DNA from: Lutibacter oricola
GTDB taxonomy: Bacteria > Bacteroidota > Bacteroidia > Flavobacteriales > Flavobacteriaceae
Reading direction: 5' to 3'
DNA: 64,000 bases
Assembly (NCBI RefSeq): GCF_900106565.1
Contig: NZ_FNNJ01000011.1
Location: 62,001 to 126,000, forward strand
Below, one piece after another: positions 28,932-37,958 of the stretch; within the stretch, counting starts at the first letter, position 1; every line of letters begins with the position of its first letter. The notes beneath the pieces are model-generated. The model saw only the letters and a program-made list of their open reading frames with translations, had not been told where the DNA came from and did not search any database. The translations under genes and the position numbers were made by a program.

Positions 28932-30134
28932 TTATTCCTTTATAAATTTAGATAATCTTCCGGTATCAGTTTTTAAAAAGTATAGACCTTTTGATAGATT
29001 TGAAACATTCATATTAACTGGATTGTTAAAAGTTTTTACTTCTTTACCTGTAACATCATAAATATGCACTGTTTTAATGTCTTTATCTCTATTTTCTATT
29101 GAAATAAATTCAGAAGTTGGGTTTGGGTACACAGCTATTTTTTTAGCCCCGTAATTTTTAATTCCTAATGTTGCGCTAGGATGGAAAACAATTTTGTCTA
29201 TAGTAAAATTTCCAGCAGCAGTGTTATTGTTATTGATTCGAGGGCGTAAGGACATGTTAGTTATATTTCCTGTCCACGCATTACTACCTCCTTGAGATAA
29301 ATCTATACTTCCTGATTGTGTAATTGTAGTACTTGTAAGTCCAGTAAGTTTGTTATAAAAACCATTACTACTTGTATAAAATCCAAATTGTTCATTTGTA
29401 GATGCATTTTTATAAAATATTGTAACATAAGCGTTAGCTGTTGCATCTATATATTTGTAAGTACCTCCTAAATCAATATGTACTCCGGAACCTTTTTCTG
29501 CTGTTGTTGTAATAGTTAATTGATTTGTTGTTATTGAATGAGTAGCATTAGTTTCGTTGGTTATTGTGTAACCTTCATCAAAATTTATTTCAGTAATTTC
29601 AGTTAGAACAGGATCAGCAACCGCTGTCATAGTTTCAGCAGGTATAATTGAGTTACTGTTTGTATCTACATTTCCAGAAGTAGTATTTACTAGTCTTACT
29701 AAAATATCATATTCATTACCTATAACATAAGAGCCTCCAGTACCGCTGCCTCCAGTATTTTCAACCAAAGCTGAAAATGTATATGTTCTTTTAATAGTAC
29801 TTGCATTTGTACCTGCAGCTTCTACAAAGGTATAAAAAGAGCCTTGAGTAGAATTTGTTGCATCAATGTTAAAAGAGGTTTGCAATAATTTGTTAGCATT
29901 AGAAGTCGAGCCTGTATTAAATACTCTAATATTAGCCGTTATTGTTGTGTTATCGTCGGGGATATTGTCGATTGAAATAACAAGGGCATCAGATGAAGGA
30001 ATAGTTGAGGATGAAGCTATAATTTCATTAGAGAAATTTTCAAAAGTAACAGTTGGTGCTTGCGAATAAATAATTGTTGTTAAACTTGTAAAAAACAAGG
30101 TTAAGAATTTTTTTTTAAGTAATTTTTTAATCAT
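28932..30134 (-). CDS. T9SS-exported PUL protein of unknown function
   Basis: 400-aa protein not recognised as any named family. Signal peptide ends near IIYSQ (residue 25). Residues about 26-165 are a Ser/Thr/Asn-rich beta domain (VTFENFSNEI, ISIDNIPDDNTTITANIRVFNTG). Residues about 185-325 look like a beta-sandwich carbohydrate-binding-type domain (EINFDEGYTI, GSGVHIDLGGTYKYIDATAN, AGNFTIDKIVFHP). The last ~70 residues (KKIAVYPNPTSEF... LSKGLYFLKTD) are a T9SS sorting domain. So it is exported to or beyond the cell surface. It has no catalytic motif I can see. It is a single-gene unit with its own operator-like element and flanking terminators within the susC2 side of the PUL, suggesting a dedicated role such as substrate binding. 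Confidence 0.75.
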   Translation of the reverse strand: MIKKLLKKKFLTLFFTSLTTIIYSQAPTVTFENFSNEIIASSSTIPSSDALVISIDNIPDDNTTITANIRVFNTGSTSNANKLLQTSFNIDATNSTQGSFYTFVEAAGTNASTIKRTYTFSALVENTGGSGTGGSYVIGNEYDILVRLVNTTSGNVDTNSNSIIPAETMTAVADPVLTEITEINFDEGYTITNETNATHSITTNQLTITTTAEKGSGVHIDLGGTYKYIDATANAYVTIFYKNASTNEQFGFYTSSNGFYNKLTGLTSTTITQSGSIDLSQGGSNAWTGNITNMSLRPRINNNNTAAGNFTIDKIVFHPSATLGIKNYGAKKIAVYPNPTSEFISIENRDKDIKTVHIYDVTGKEVKTFNNPVNMNVSNLSKGLYFLKTDTGRLSKFIKE

Positions 30135-30193
30135 AATGTTTAAGTTTTTATTAGATATATCAAAATTACCAAGTTTAAGAATTACTGTGTTGT

Positions 30194-30222
30194 TTATATG
30201 TGTTTTAGCTTATAACATATGT
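30194..30222 (-). promoter_or_regulatory. Two-box operator-like element before the T9SS protein
   Basis: In gene orientation: ACATATGT, spacer TATAAGCTAAAAC, ACATATAA; boxes 21 bases apart, proximal box 60 bases from the start codon. A TAATTTTG sequence (30161-30168, minus strand), resembling the Bacteroidota -7 promoter box, lies between it and the gene. Confidence 0.55.
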
Positions 30223-30229
30223 TTAAAAA

Positions 30230-30261
30230 AAAAGCCTACTTAATAATTTAAGTAGGCTTTT
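30230..30261 (-). terminator. Terminator of the susC2-susD2-SGBP operon
   Basis: Perfect 13-base arms AAAAGCCTACTTA and TAAGTAGGCTTTT around a 6-base loop, 19 bases after the binding-protein stop; an A/T run follows on the minus strand. Confidence 0.9.
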
Positions 30262-30279
30262 AAAGTTTTATAAAATTAA

Positions 30280-32283
30280 TTATGGTCTTGCATCATTTTT
30301 GAAAATTCTGAAGTCATCATAATAAACTACAAAATCAACACCTGATGTAGGAATAGGTTGTAATCTTAAATTTTTACCCATTGAATCTGCAGTTGGTGTA
30401 ACTTCAACTTTAACTAACTCCCAAGTATCTACAGCTGGACTTGCTCCCCATTTTGGTGCAACACTTTTACTTAGATCGTACCAGATTTTATCTGCGGCAG
30501 TACTGCTTATATCTGATCCAGAAGTTATATACCTTCTATAAGTAATTAGATATGTAACACCAGCTTCGTAATTTAAAACCCCATTAGAAGTTTCTAACCT
30601 TGGTTTAGAATCTTCTAACTTAGCACTTTGTGAACCATCATAAGCTTGTTCAGTACTAAACTCAACTACTGCTCCTGAACCACTAGCACCTTCAACCCAA
30701 ACATCTCCAAAAGTACCTTCAAAAGAACTATCTACAATCATGTTTCCTTCAAACATTGTTACAGGTACATTTGTGTAAGGTGTTATTGCTCCATCTCCTA
30801 AACCATAAATAGAACCTGTACCATCGTTAGAAATAGTTATAACATCCGTTCTATAAATTTGCTCAGCCATTGTAATGTTTAACATTTTAGGGTCAGTAGC
30901 ATCTAAACTTACAGATGCAACAGCAAAAGGAGTTCCGTTTACTAGTACTTCAAAACCAGTAATTGGGTCTGTAAATGAATTTGAGTCTAATTCTGTATCA
31001 AAACCAATTTTAATTGTTTGGTCTTCTAACTCTATAGCATCACCTTGTTGTTCAACAGGTGTTGGTACATATACTTCTACAGGTATATTATCGAAAGCTT
31101 CTAATAAACGTTCGTCAAAAGACCAAAGAGCTGCGTTTGTACCATCATAAGAAACAGTTATTGTTTTTGAAGCATCGGCAGGTACTAATGGAGTTTCTAA
31201 CGTAATTATTAATTTTGTTCCATTAGAGTTTCTATTAACGGATTCTATTGCACTTGCAACACCATCAATTTCAACAACAAAATTACCTGAAACATTTTCA
31301 GTGTAAGTTTGAATTTTATGACTTAAACTTACCATAATTTCATCTGCATTAGATTCTATTATGTCTCCAACTTGAGTTAAAGGAACATCTAAAGGTAAAA
31401 CCGTAAACACAGTAGGTATATCATAAATATCTGTACTTAGTTTTAATCTTTCAGTTCTTTCTCTTGTAGCTTTTAATTCTACTTGGTAGTCTCCAATTTC
31501 ATCAAAAGTAATAGTATCAATAACTCTATCTAATAATTCTACTCTTGTTAAAGTTTTATTATAGATGTTTTTTTGATTTGTTGAATCAACTTCTGTAGTA
31601 TGCACGCGCCATTTAGTTGTTTCTGGTCGACCAATATTATCTGGTTGTAAACCACTTAAATCTTCAAAAATTAATTTATCTCCAAAAGTTAAAGTAACAG
31701 CATCAACATTTTTATGATCTAAAATAGTCTCATCCATATATCTAACTTGTGGCACAGCAACTACAGTATCATAAACGTCAATTATAAATGTATAGTCTGC
31801 AACCCACTTGTCACCAACTTTTACTGTTCTAATAGTGTCATTTACTGTATCTCCATCCACATAGTCATTTGGAAAAATAAATGATGTTGAATCTAAAAAG
31901 GTACCATAGTATTTTACTTTACTAAGTGAATCTCCTTTTTTCCATAAAACATGAATTGTTTGATCTGTTGAAATATAAGTTCCAGGATTAACAATATACT
32001 CATCGTGATTATCTAAGTTATTAGGTACTGGACCTTCTAAAAAGAATGCATTTTCCGATGGTATAGTCCAATATCTTTCTTGAGCACCTGCAGAAAGATC
32101 CATAAAAGAATAGTATCTATTAACTTCAGATACTTTATCAGTAGACGCACCAGTAGTAAATGTGAAAGATAAATCTGAAAATGATGGAGGCGTGTCATAA
32201 TCATCATCATCACAACCAACCATTATTAAGGCTAGTAATGATAATGAAAAAATTGTTTTAATTATATATTTTAGTTTCTTCAT
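30280..32283 (-). CDS. Surface glycan-binding lipoprotein (SusE/F position)
   Basis: 667-aa lipoprotein from the ATG at 32283, which gives MKKLKYIIKT...LIMVGCDDDD; an ATG eight codons upstream is possible but adds a second lysine patch. The Asp run after the lipid cysteine is a surface-export signal. Middle part (about 60-510) is built of Ig/PKD-like domains, including two related segments (IMVSLSHKIQ...KTITVSYDG and IKIGFDTELDS...DVITISNDG). The C-terminal ~150 residues (DSSFEGTFGDVWVEGAS ... YYDDFRIF) look like a CBM4/9/22-type jelly roll. Third gene after susC2-susD2, the usual place for a SusE/F-type binding protein. Ligand expected to be the target galactan. Confidence 0.82.
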   Translation of the reverse strand: MKKLKYIIKTIFSLSLLALIMVGCDDDDYDTPPSFSDLSFTFTTGASTDKVSEVNRYYSFMDLSAGAQERYWTIPSENAFFLEGPVPNNLDNHDEYIVNPGTYISTDQTIHVLWKKGDSLSKVKYYGTFLDSTSFIFPNDYVDGDTVNDTIRTVKVGDKWVADYTFIIDVYDTVVAVPQVRYMDETILDHKNVDAVTLTFGDKLIFEDLSGLQPDNIGRPETTKWRVHTTEVDSTNQKNIYNKTLTRVELLDRVIDTITFDEIGDYQVELKATRERTERLKLSTDIYDIPTVFTVLPLDVPLTQVGDIIESNADEIMVSLSHKIQTYTENVSGNFVVEIDGVASAIESVNRNSNGTKLIITLETPLVPADASKTITVSYDGTNAALWSFDERLLEAFDNIPVEVYVPTPVEQQGDAIELEDQTIKIGFDTELDSNSFTDPITGFEVLVNGTPFAVASVSLDATDPKMLNITMAEQIYRTDVITISNDGTGSIYGLGDGAITPYTNVPVTMFEGNMIVDSSFEGTFGDVWVEGASGSGAVVEFSTEQAYDGSQSAKLEDSKPRLETSNGVLNYEAGVTYLITYRRYITSGSDISSTAADKIWYDLSKSVAPKWGASPAVDTWELVKVEVTPTADSMGKNLRLQPIPTSGVDFVVYYDDFRIFKNDARP

Positions 32284-32306
32284 AATTATATATTTTAGTT
32301 TAAACA

Positions 32307-32326
32307 TTAAGAGTAAATACTCTTAA
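32307..32326 (-). promoter_or_regulatory. Perfect inverted repeat between susD2 and the binding protein
   Basis: Arms TTAAGAGTA and TACTCTTAA around a two-base AA centre, 24-43 bases before the chosen start of the binding-protein gene and just after the susD2 stop. As RNA it would form a tight hairpin without a T-run, so it could protect the 3' end of susCD mRNA or lower downstream expression; as DNA it could be an operator. Confidence 0.45.
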
Positions 32327-32335
32327 ACTTTAAAT

Positions 32336-34273
32336 TTATTGATTCCAGTTTAAGTTAGAGTTTAACTCATCTTGAGGAACAGGAAGGTATGCATGTATAT
32401 CTTCAATAAAGTTTTTAGAACCTGTTAAAGCATCTCTTAAATGTGGTTCTTTAGCTCTTCTGTTTCCATTAATAAAATGCGCTTCAGGAGTTGATTTAAC
32501 TTGTCTAAATGCGTAATCTGGAAGATTAGGATCATCATATGTAGGTAAAACACCTGTAGGCATAATAAAACATCTCCATCTTGTTGGGTTTTTACCCATA
32601 CGGTTATTTCTAAAGTGCCAAGAATCGTATTCGAAAGTAGATAAGTTTTCTAGTTGTTGTTTCCAAACACCCCAACGTCTTAGGTCATAAGCTCTATCAC
32701 CTTCTAAAGATAATTCTAAAGGTTTTTCTGTAAACCTTAAGTGGTTTTCTAAGTTTTCTAAAGTTACAGATTGTTCACCATTAGATGGATCCATATCAAT
32801 ATCATCCATATATGTTGTTGTACTACCAACAAATTCGGCACTAGTTTCTGTAGACTTTCCTAATAAAATAAGACCAGAACGTTTTCTAATACGGTTTATA
32901 TATCTTAAAGCTTCAGATAAATCACCTTTTTCAATCATACATTCTGCATATAAAAGGTAAATTTCTCCTAAACGCATAATTGGTATGTTAATATCTGATC
33001 TGTTGTCTTTGTCAGCACTTTCGTCTTCACCTAAACCTCCATTTTCAGTATTCCAACCTGTAAACTTTTTGATAAAATTAGGAGTTTGTCTTCCGTGAGT
33101 AGCAGCAGATTTTTCTGTACCATATTCAGCATTTTCAACACCATACATTCTACCATCTCTATCATCTACAGATGTCATTGAGTTATTCATACGTAAACTG
33201 TACATTCTAACAACATTTTCTTGAATACTGTCTAAATTTCCAGAAGTATCATAAATATTTCTATTAACTAAGTTAATAGGGTTTAAAGGGTCTGGTTTTT
33301 CAGCTCTATATTTAAGAGTTAACCAAGAAGAAAATTGAACTTGATTACCATCATTTAATTGATGTGAAATTTGTTGAGATAATTTTTGTTCGTCTAGCCC
33401 TAAAGGGTTAGCATCATAAGAATAGTTAATTTCAAAAATAGATTCATTATTAAATTCAGCAATACCAGTAAAACATTTAGCTAAATCATCTGCAAGTTCA
33501 TAACCATAATTATCAATTACATTTTTAAGGTAAATTTCAGCATTAACAAAATCATTCTCATTAATATAAGTTTTAGCAATAAGTCCTTCACAGAAACCAC
33601 CAGTAATTCTACCTAAGTTTCCATTTCCAGCTTCACTTTGCCAAGCGTTATAGGTACCAGGTAAATTTTCTTTACCATATTCTAAATCAGCTAAATAAAA
33701 TGCTTTTACATCTTCAGAAGTTGAAAAGCTTTTTTGAAAATCTGCTATTTCAACAGGAACAGTTTCAAATATAGGTAAAGAACCTTTATTAAATGAATTG
33801 TGTAAAACATAGTAGAAATAACCTCTTAGCGCTCTTGCTTGAGCAAGAATATAAATACCAGATTGTTCAGCATCAGCACCGTTAAAAGTATCTTCTAATC
33901 TGTAGTAAGCATCAATAACTTGATTTGCTCTAAAAATACCTTTAAAACAAGCATTCCACTTGTTTTGAACTTCATTGGTTGTTAAATCAAATGTTTGGTC
34001 ATAAATGGCAGTTCCAGTAGATTTATTTCTAAATACTGAAGGAACAGCAATATCAGTACGATTGTACTCCCATTTAATTCCTAAAATATTTTCATCTCTT
34101 AAAGAAGCATAGGTAGCATTTAATCCTCCGTTTAAATCACCTGCATTTTGCCAAAATGTATCAAGTGTTAAAGCATTTGGATTTACTTGGTCTAACTCAT
34201 CTACACAAGCTTGAAATGATAAAGCAAGCACTATTAGAGGAAGTAATCCTTTCAAAAATGTCTTATGTGTCAT
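32336..34273 (-). CDS. SusD-like glycan-binding lipoprotein (pair 2)
   Basis: 645-aa RagB/SusD protein from the ATG at 34273 (signal MTHKTFLKGLLPLIV...FQACVDELDQ); an in-frame ATG at 34312 adds 13 residues and is nearer to the susC2 stop, so the start is uncertain. Lipid cysteine followed by acidic residues indicates surface exposure. SusD hallmarks: LAQARALRGYFYYVLHNSFNKGSLPIF, then IMRLGEIYLLYAECMIEKGDLSEAL and EKPLELSLEGDRAYDLRRWG. Larger than SusD1 because of extra loops (for example 420-530), consistent with a different oligosaccharide. Forms the SusCD2 complex. Confidence 0.94.
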   Translation of the reverse strand: MTHKTFLKGLLPLIVLALSFQACVDELDQVNPNALTLDTFWQNAGDLNGGLNATYASLRDENILGIKWEYNRTDIAVPSVFRNKSTGTAIYDQTFDLTTNEVQNKWNACFKGIFRANQVIDAYYRLEDTFNGADAEQSGIYILAQARALRGYFYYVLHNSFNKGSLPIFETVPVEIADFQKSFSTSEDVKAFYLADLEYGKENLPGTYNAWQSEAGNGNLGRITGGFCEGLIAKTYINENDFVNAEIYLKNVIDNYGYELADDLAKCFTGIAEFNNESIFEINYSYDANPLGLDEQKLSQQISHQLNDGNQVQFSSWLTLKYRAEKPDPLNPINLVNRNIYDTSGNLDSIQENVVRMYSLRMNNSMTSVDDRDGRMYGVENAEYGTEKSAATHGRQTPNFIKKFTGWNTENGGLGEDESADKDNRSDINIPIMRLGEIYLLYAECMIEKGDLSEALRYINRIRKRSGLILLGKSTETSAEFVGSTTTYMDDIDMDPSNGEQSVTLENLENHLRFTEKPLELSLEGDRAYDLRRWGVWKQQLENLSTFEYDSWHFRNNRMGKNPTRWRCFIMPTGVLPTYDDPNLPDYAFRQVKSTPEAHFINGNRRAKEPHLRDALTGSKNFIEDIHAYLPVPQDELNSNLNWNQ

Positions 34274-34328
34274 TAATTTATATTTTGTTGTTTTTTTATG
34301 TATATTTTTCATCTTCAGTTAGTTTAAA

Positions 34329-37300
34329 TTAAAATTGAAGTTGTATACCTGCTTTAACTTGAGAAGATATTGGATATCTTCCTTGGTCAATACCACGAGT
34401 ACTTAATCCGTTACCACCTACTTCAGGGTCAAATCCAGTATAATCTGTAATAGTTAATAAATTTTGAGCTTGAATGTAAATTCTTAATTTACTTAGGCCT
34501 AATTTTTCGCTAGAAGTTTTAGGTAATGTGTATCCTAAAGATACGTTTCTTAACCTAACAAAATCTCCATTTTCTAAGAAATAATCTGATGCACCTCTAT
34601 AAGATCTTGTTCCATTTCCATCATACCAAGGTATGTCTGAATTTTGGTTGTGTTCTGTCCAAGAATAGAATAAGTCTTTATGTACACCAGCTTGGTATGC
34701 ATATGCTTTACTACCATTCATAATTTCAGCTCCAAAAGATCCATACCATTGCATAGAAAAATCGAAGTCTTTGTAATTTGCTGAAATATTAATACCAGTT
34801 TCAAAATCTGGAGAACCGCTACCTTGATAAATTCTATCACCATCATCTATAGCTCCATTTCCAGCATCAGCAATACCATCACCATCAGTATCTTCAGTTA
34901 ACTGATCTACATACATTAATTCACCCATTTTTGCACTTGGGTCAATATTTTGGTATGCAATTAACTGTTCTTCAGTTTTAATAACACCTGCAGTTTCTCT
35001 TAAAAAATATGCAGCAGCCTCATAACCTTCAGTAATAACAGTTACAATTTCTTTAGAACCTTTTGTAGAAAGGTATCCGTTATCTAAATAGATAATTGGG
35101 TTGTTTTCAGCTGTTTTAGTAACCTCATTTTCATTTTTAGTAAAGGTACCTGCAATAGACCATCTAAAGTCTTTATTAACTTTATGTCTGTAGTTGAAAC
35201 CTAATTCCATACCCTTGTTTTCCATATTTCCAACATTAAATACTGTGCTACGGTAAGAACCAGAAACACCTGTTGATGGAGGGTTTACAATTTGGTATAA
35301 TAAATCTTCCTTTTCATTTTTATAAAAATCGGCAGAAAAAGTTAATTTATTTTTGAACAATCCTAAATCAAACCCAATATTTTGCTCAATATTAGTTTCC
35401 CATTTTAAGTCTGCATTTGCAAATTCTTGTTGAATGGTACCTAAGGCTCCAGTTTCAGACCCTGCATTGTTAAGGTCGTCAGAAGCACTATTGCTACCAA
35501 ATACGTAGTCAACACCTGGTTCTACTACAGATTGGTTACTGTATGGGTTAAATCTATCATTACCTGTAGTACCGTAACTAGCTCTAATTTTTAATGAATT
35601 TATTACATCTTTTACAGGCTCCCAGAAAGTTTCATCAGAAACATTCCATCCAACAGAAACTGAAGGGAATAATCCCCATCGGTTATCTTTTCCAAACTGA
35701 GAAGAACCATCGTAACGTGCACTTGCACTTAATAAGTACTTACCATCATAATTGTATTGAATTCTAGCTAAGTTACCTATTAACGTTTTTGTGAAATCAT
35801 AACCTCCTGATTCGATATCCCATAGTAATTCGTAATTATCTAAAACAGTAATTGCTGGGTTTAAGTTGTTTCTAACTTCTAAGCTGTAGCGTTCTTGTTT
35901 AGATTCTTCAAAAGATGTCATTACTAAAGCATTTATAGTATGCAATCCAAATGTTTTGTTATAGTTTGCAAATACCTCAGATGTAAATTTTTGAGAAGTT
36001 ATATCTGTAATAGTTTGTGATGTAATATTTGCAGGATTTGTAATTAAATCACCTTCCGTATTATAAATATCATATCTAGGTATTTTCTTCACCCATTTTT
36101 TATCATCATATTGTATACCAAATCTACCAGTAAGTCTTAGATCATCGTTAACATCAAAATCAAGAGATATATTACCAGCATGGCTATTTCCAGCTCTTTC
36201 ATCAGTTGTTTTAATTGTTCTTAAAGAATTTGCAAGACTTCTTGCTTCGTTTAACTTCCAGTCATTAGTTGGATCATCTGTACTAATTTCAGAAATGTTT
36301 TCAAGAACATTATCATCTAAGTTAATTGCAGGCTTAAATGCTTGATATTCATAAATTCTATTCATCATACCAGTCCAAGGTTTTAACTGGTCATCTCTTT
36401 TAAAAGTTAATGCAGTTTTTATTTTCCATTTACCTTTTACAAACATTGTATTTGCACGTACATTAAATCTTTTATAATCTGAGTTGTAAAAAGATCCTTC
36501 TTGTTGAAAGTAGTTAGCATTAAAGTTATATGTTAAACCTTCTTTACCACCAGTTATATTAATACGGTGATTTTGAATAGGAGCGTTGTCATTTAATAAA
36601 ACATCACCAATATTAGTGTTGTTAGTAAAATAACTAGCATTTCTAGTAATGTCAGATTCTACACCACCTTGAGGTTTGTCAGTATTTATAGCTCCTCTTA
36701 GCATATGAAGGTAAGTATATTCTTCTTTACTCATTTGATCAAAGTCTGAAGTAATTCGTTGAATACCATATTCAGATTCAACAGAAATTTTCATTTGACC
36801 AACTTTACCTTGCTTAGTTGTAATTAAAATTACACCACCAGCACCACGAGTACCATAAATAGAAGCAGATGCCGCATCTTTTAGTACGTCAATACTTTCA
36901 ATTTCGCTAATACTTAATTGAGGATCAGAATCAAAAGGAATACCATCAACAACATATAACGGACCACTTTGCCCATCCATAAGAGAACTAAAACCACGAA
37001 TTAAAATGTTTGCTTCTTCTCCAGGAGCACCTGAACTAGAGGCAACGTTTACACCGGCTATTTGTCCTTGTAAGGCTGTACCAATATCAGAAGTTGTTGT
37101 TTTTTGTAAATCTTCAGATTTTACCTTTACAACAGCTCCGGTAACTTCTTTTTTTCTTTGAGTACCATAACCAACAACAACTACTTCTTCTAAAGCAGCA
37201 ACATCAGATTTAAGTACAACATTAATAGTGGTTCTACCACCAATTTTAATTTCTTGCGCAGCAAAACCAATATAACTGAATACTAATACATCGGTAGATT

Positions 37301-37514
37301 TAGCTTTAACTTCATAATTACCATCAAAATCAGTAGAAGCCCCTTTGGCGGTTCCTTTAACTAAGATACCAACACCTGGTAAAGGCATTCCGTCTCCGGT
37401 AACATTACCCTTTACGGTAACTGTTTGCGCTTGTAATGAACTAAGACCAATTAATAACGCAATGGTTAAAAAACTAGTCTTGAGTTTCCAATTAACAAGT
37501 AAATTGAATTTCAT
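34329..37514 (-). CDS. SusC-like TonB-dependent transporter (pair 2)
   Basis: About 1061-aa outer-membrane porter. Start taken at the ATG at 37514 (MKFNLLVNWKLKTSFLTIAL, cleavage after SLQAQ); an upstream ATG at 37544 adds ten polar residues. Carboxypeptidase-D-like domain (VKGNVTGDGMPLPGVGILVKG), EEVVVVGYGTQRKKEVTGA TonB-box region, plug, and barrel ending SQVKAGIQLQF. Works with SusD2 to import large oligosaccharides. First gene of the susC2-susD2-SGBP operon and carries the best-conserved copy of the two-box operator element upstream. Confidence 0.95.
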   Translation of the reverse strand: MKFNLLVNWKLKTSFLTIALLIGLSSLQAQTVTVKGNVTGDGMPLPGVGILVKGTAKGASTDFDGNYEVKAKSTDVLVFSYIGFAAQEIKIGGRTTINVVLKSDVAALEEVVVVGYGTQRKKEVTGAVVKVKSEDLQKTTTSDIGTALQGQIAGVNVASSSGAPGEEANILIRGFSSLMDGQSGPLYVVDGIPFDSDPQLSISEIESIDVLKDAASASIYGTRGAGGVILITTKQGKVGQMKISVESEYGIQRITSDFDQMSKEEYTYLHMLRGAINTDKPQGGVESDITRNASYFTNNTNIGDVLLNDNAPIQNHRINITGGKEGLTYNFNANYFQQEGSFYNSDYKRFNVRANTMFVKGKWKIKTALTFKRDDQLKPWTGMMNRIYEYQAFKPAINLDDNVLENISEISTDDPTNDWKLNEARSLANSLRTIKTTDERAGNSHAGNISLDFDVNDDLRLTGRFGIQYDDKKWVKKIPRYDIYNTEGDLITNPANITSQTITDITSQKFTSEVFANYNKTFGLHTINALVMTSFEESKQERYSLEVRNNLNPAITVLDNYELLWDIESGGYDFTKTLIGNLARIQYNYDGKYLLSASARYDGSSQFGKDNRWGLFPSVSVGWNVSDETFWEPVKDVINSLKIRASYGTTGNDRFNPYSNQSVVEPGVDYVFGSNSASDDLNNAGSETGALGTIQQEFANADLKWETNIEQNIGFDLGLFKNKLTFSADFYKNEKEDLLYQIVNPPSTGVSGSYRSTVFNVGNMENKGMELGFNYRHKVNKDFRWSIAGTFTKNENEVTKTAENNPIIYLDNGYLSTKGSKEIVTVITEGYEAAAYFLRETAGVIKTEEQLIAYQNIDPSAKMGELMYVDQLTEDTDGDGIADAGNGAIDDGDRIYQGSGSPDFETGINISANYKDFDFSMQWYGSFGAEIMNGSKAYAYQAGVHKDLFYSWTEHNQNSDIPWYDGNGTRSYRGASDYFLENGDFVRLRNVSLGYTLPKTSSEKLGLSKLRIYIQAQNLLTITDYTGFDPEVGGNGLSTRGIDQGRYPISSQVKAGIQLQF

Positions 37515-37544
37515 ATTATTTTGTTTTAAGTTTAGATGATACAA

Positions 37545-37958
37545 ATGTTAAATTTATTTAACATTTAAAGGATAACATATGTTTTTATAGATATTACATA
37601 TGTGCTAAACAAGTTAAAGTCCTTGTATTTGTTGGGGTTACGGGTTTTATTAGAATTTGCTTTGTTAAATATGAAATATGTTAGCAAAGTGGGACGAAGT
37701 CTTTTTTTTATTGAATTTTTTTAAAAAAAATTTAAATAATATATATGTAAGTTAAACTAAGTAGTTGTTTTTTTCGATTACAAACAGTAAAAGTTCGTGT
37801 GCGCAAACGTGTTGTAATTGTTATATTAATAACAATGTCTTGTATCAACTCTAAATTTCTACCACTTTTTCAATTAAAATTGATGTATTTTTGCTGTTTG
37901 AATTTAAAATGAATACAAATTCTTTTAAATAATATATTTCAATATAAGCATATTAATT
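37545..37958. other. Intergenic boundary of the PUL, divergent promoters
   Basis: 414 bases between the divergent susC2 and the nuclease-like gene. Besides the susC2 operator element I see only AT-rich tracts (37706-37750) and no RNA gene or repeat. It marks the right-hand edge of the PUL. Confidence 0.5.
37575..37603 (-). promoter_or_regulatory. Two-box operator-like element before susC2
   Basis: Two identical 8-base palindromes ACATATGT at 37575-37582 and 37596-37603, 21 bases (two helical turns) apart, with spacer AATATCTATAAAA in gene orientation; proximal box 61 bases from the chosen susC2 start. Best copy of a four-member set in the PUL. Confidence 0.65.
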
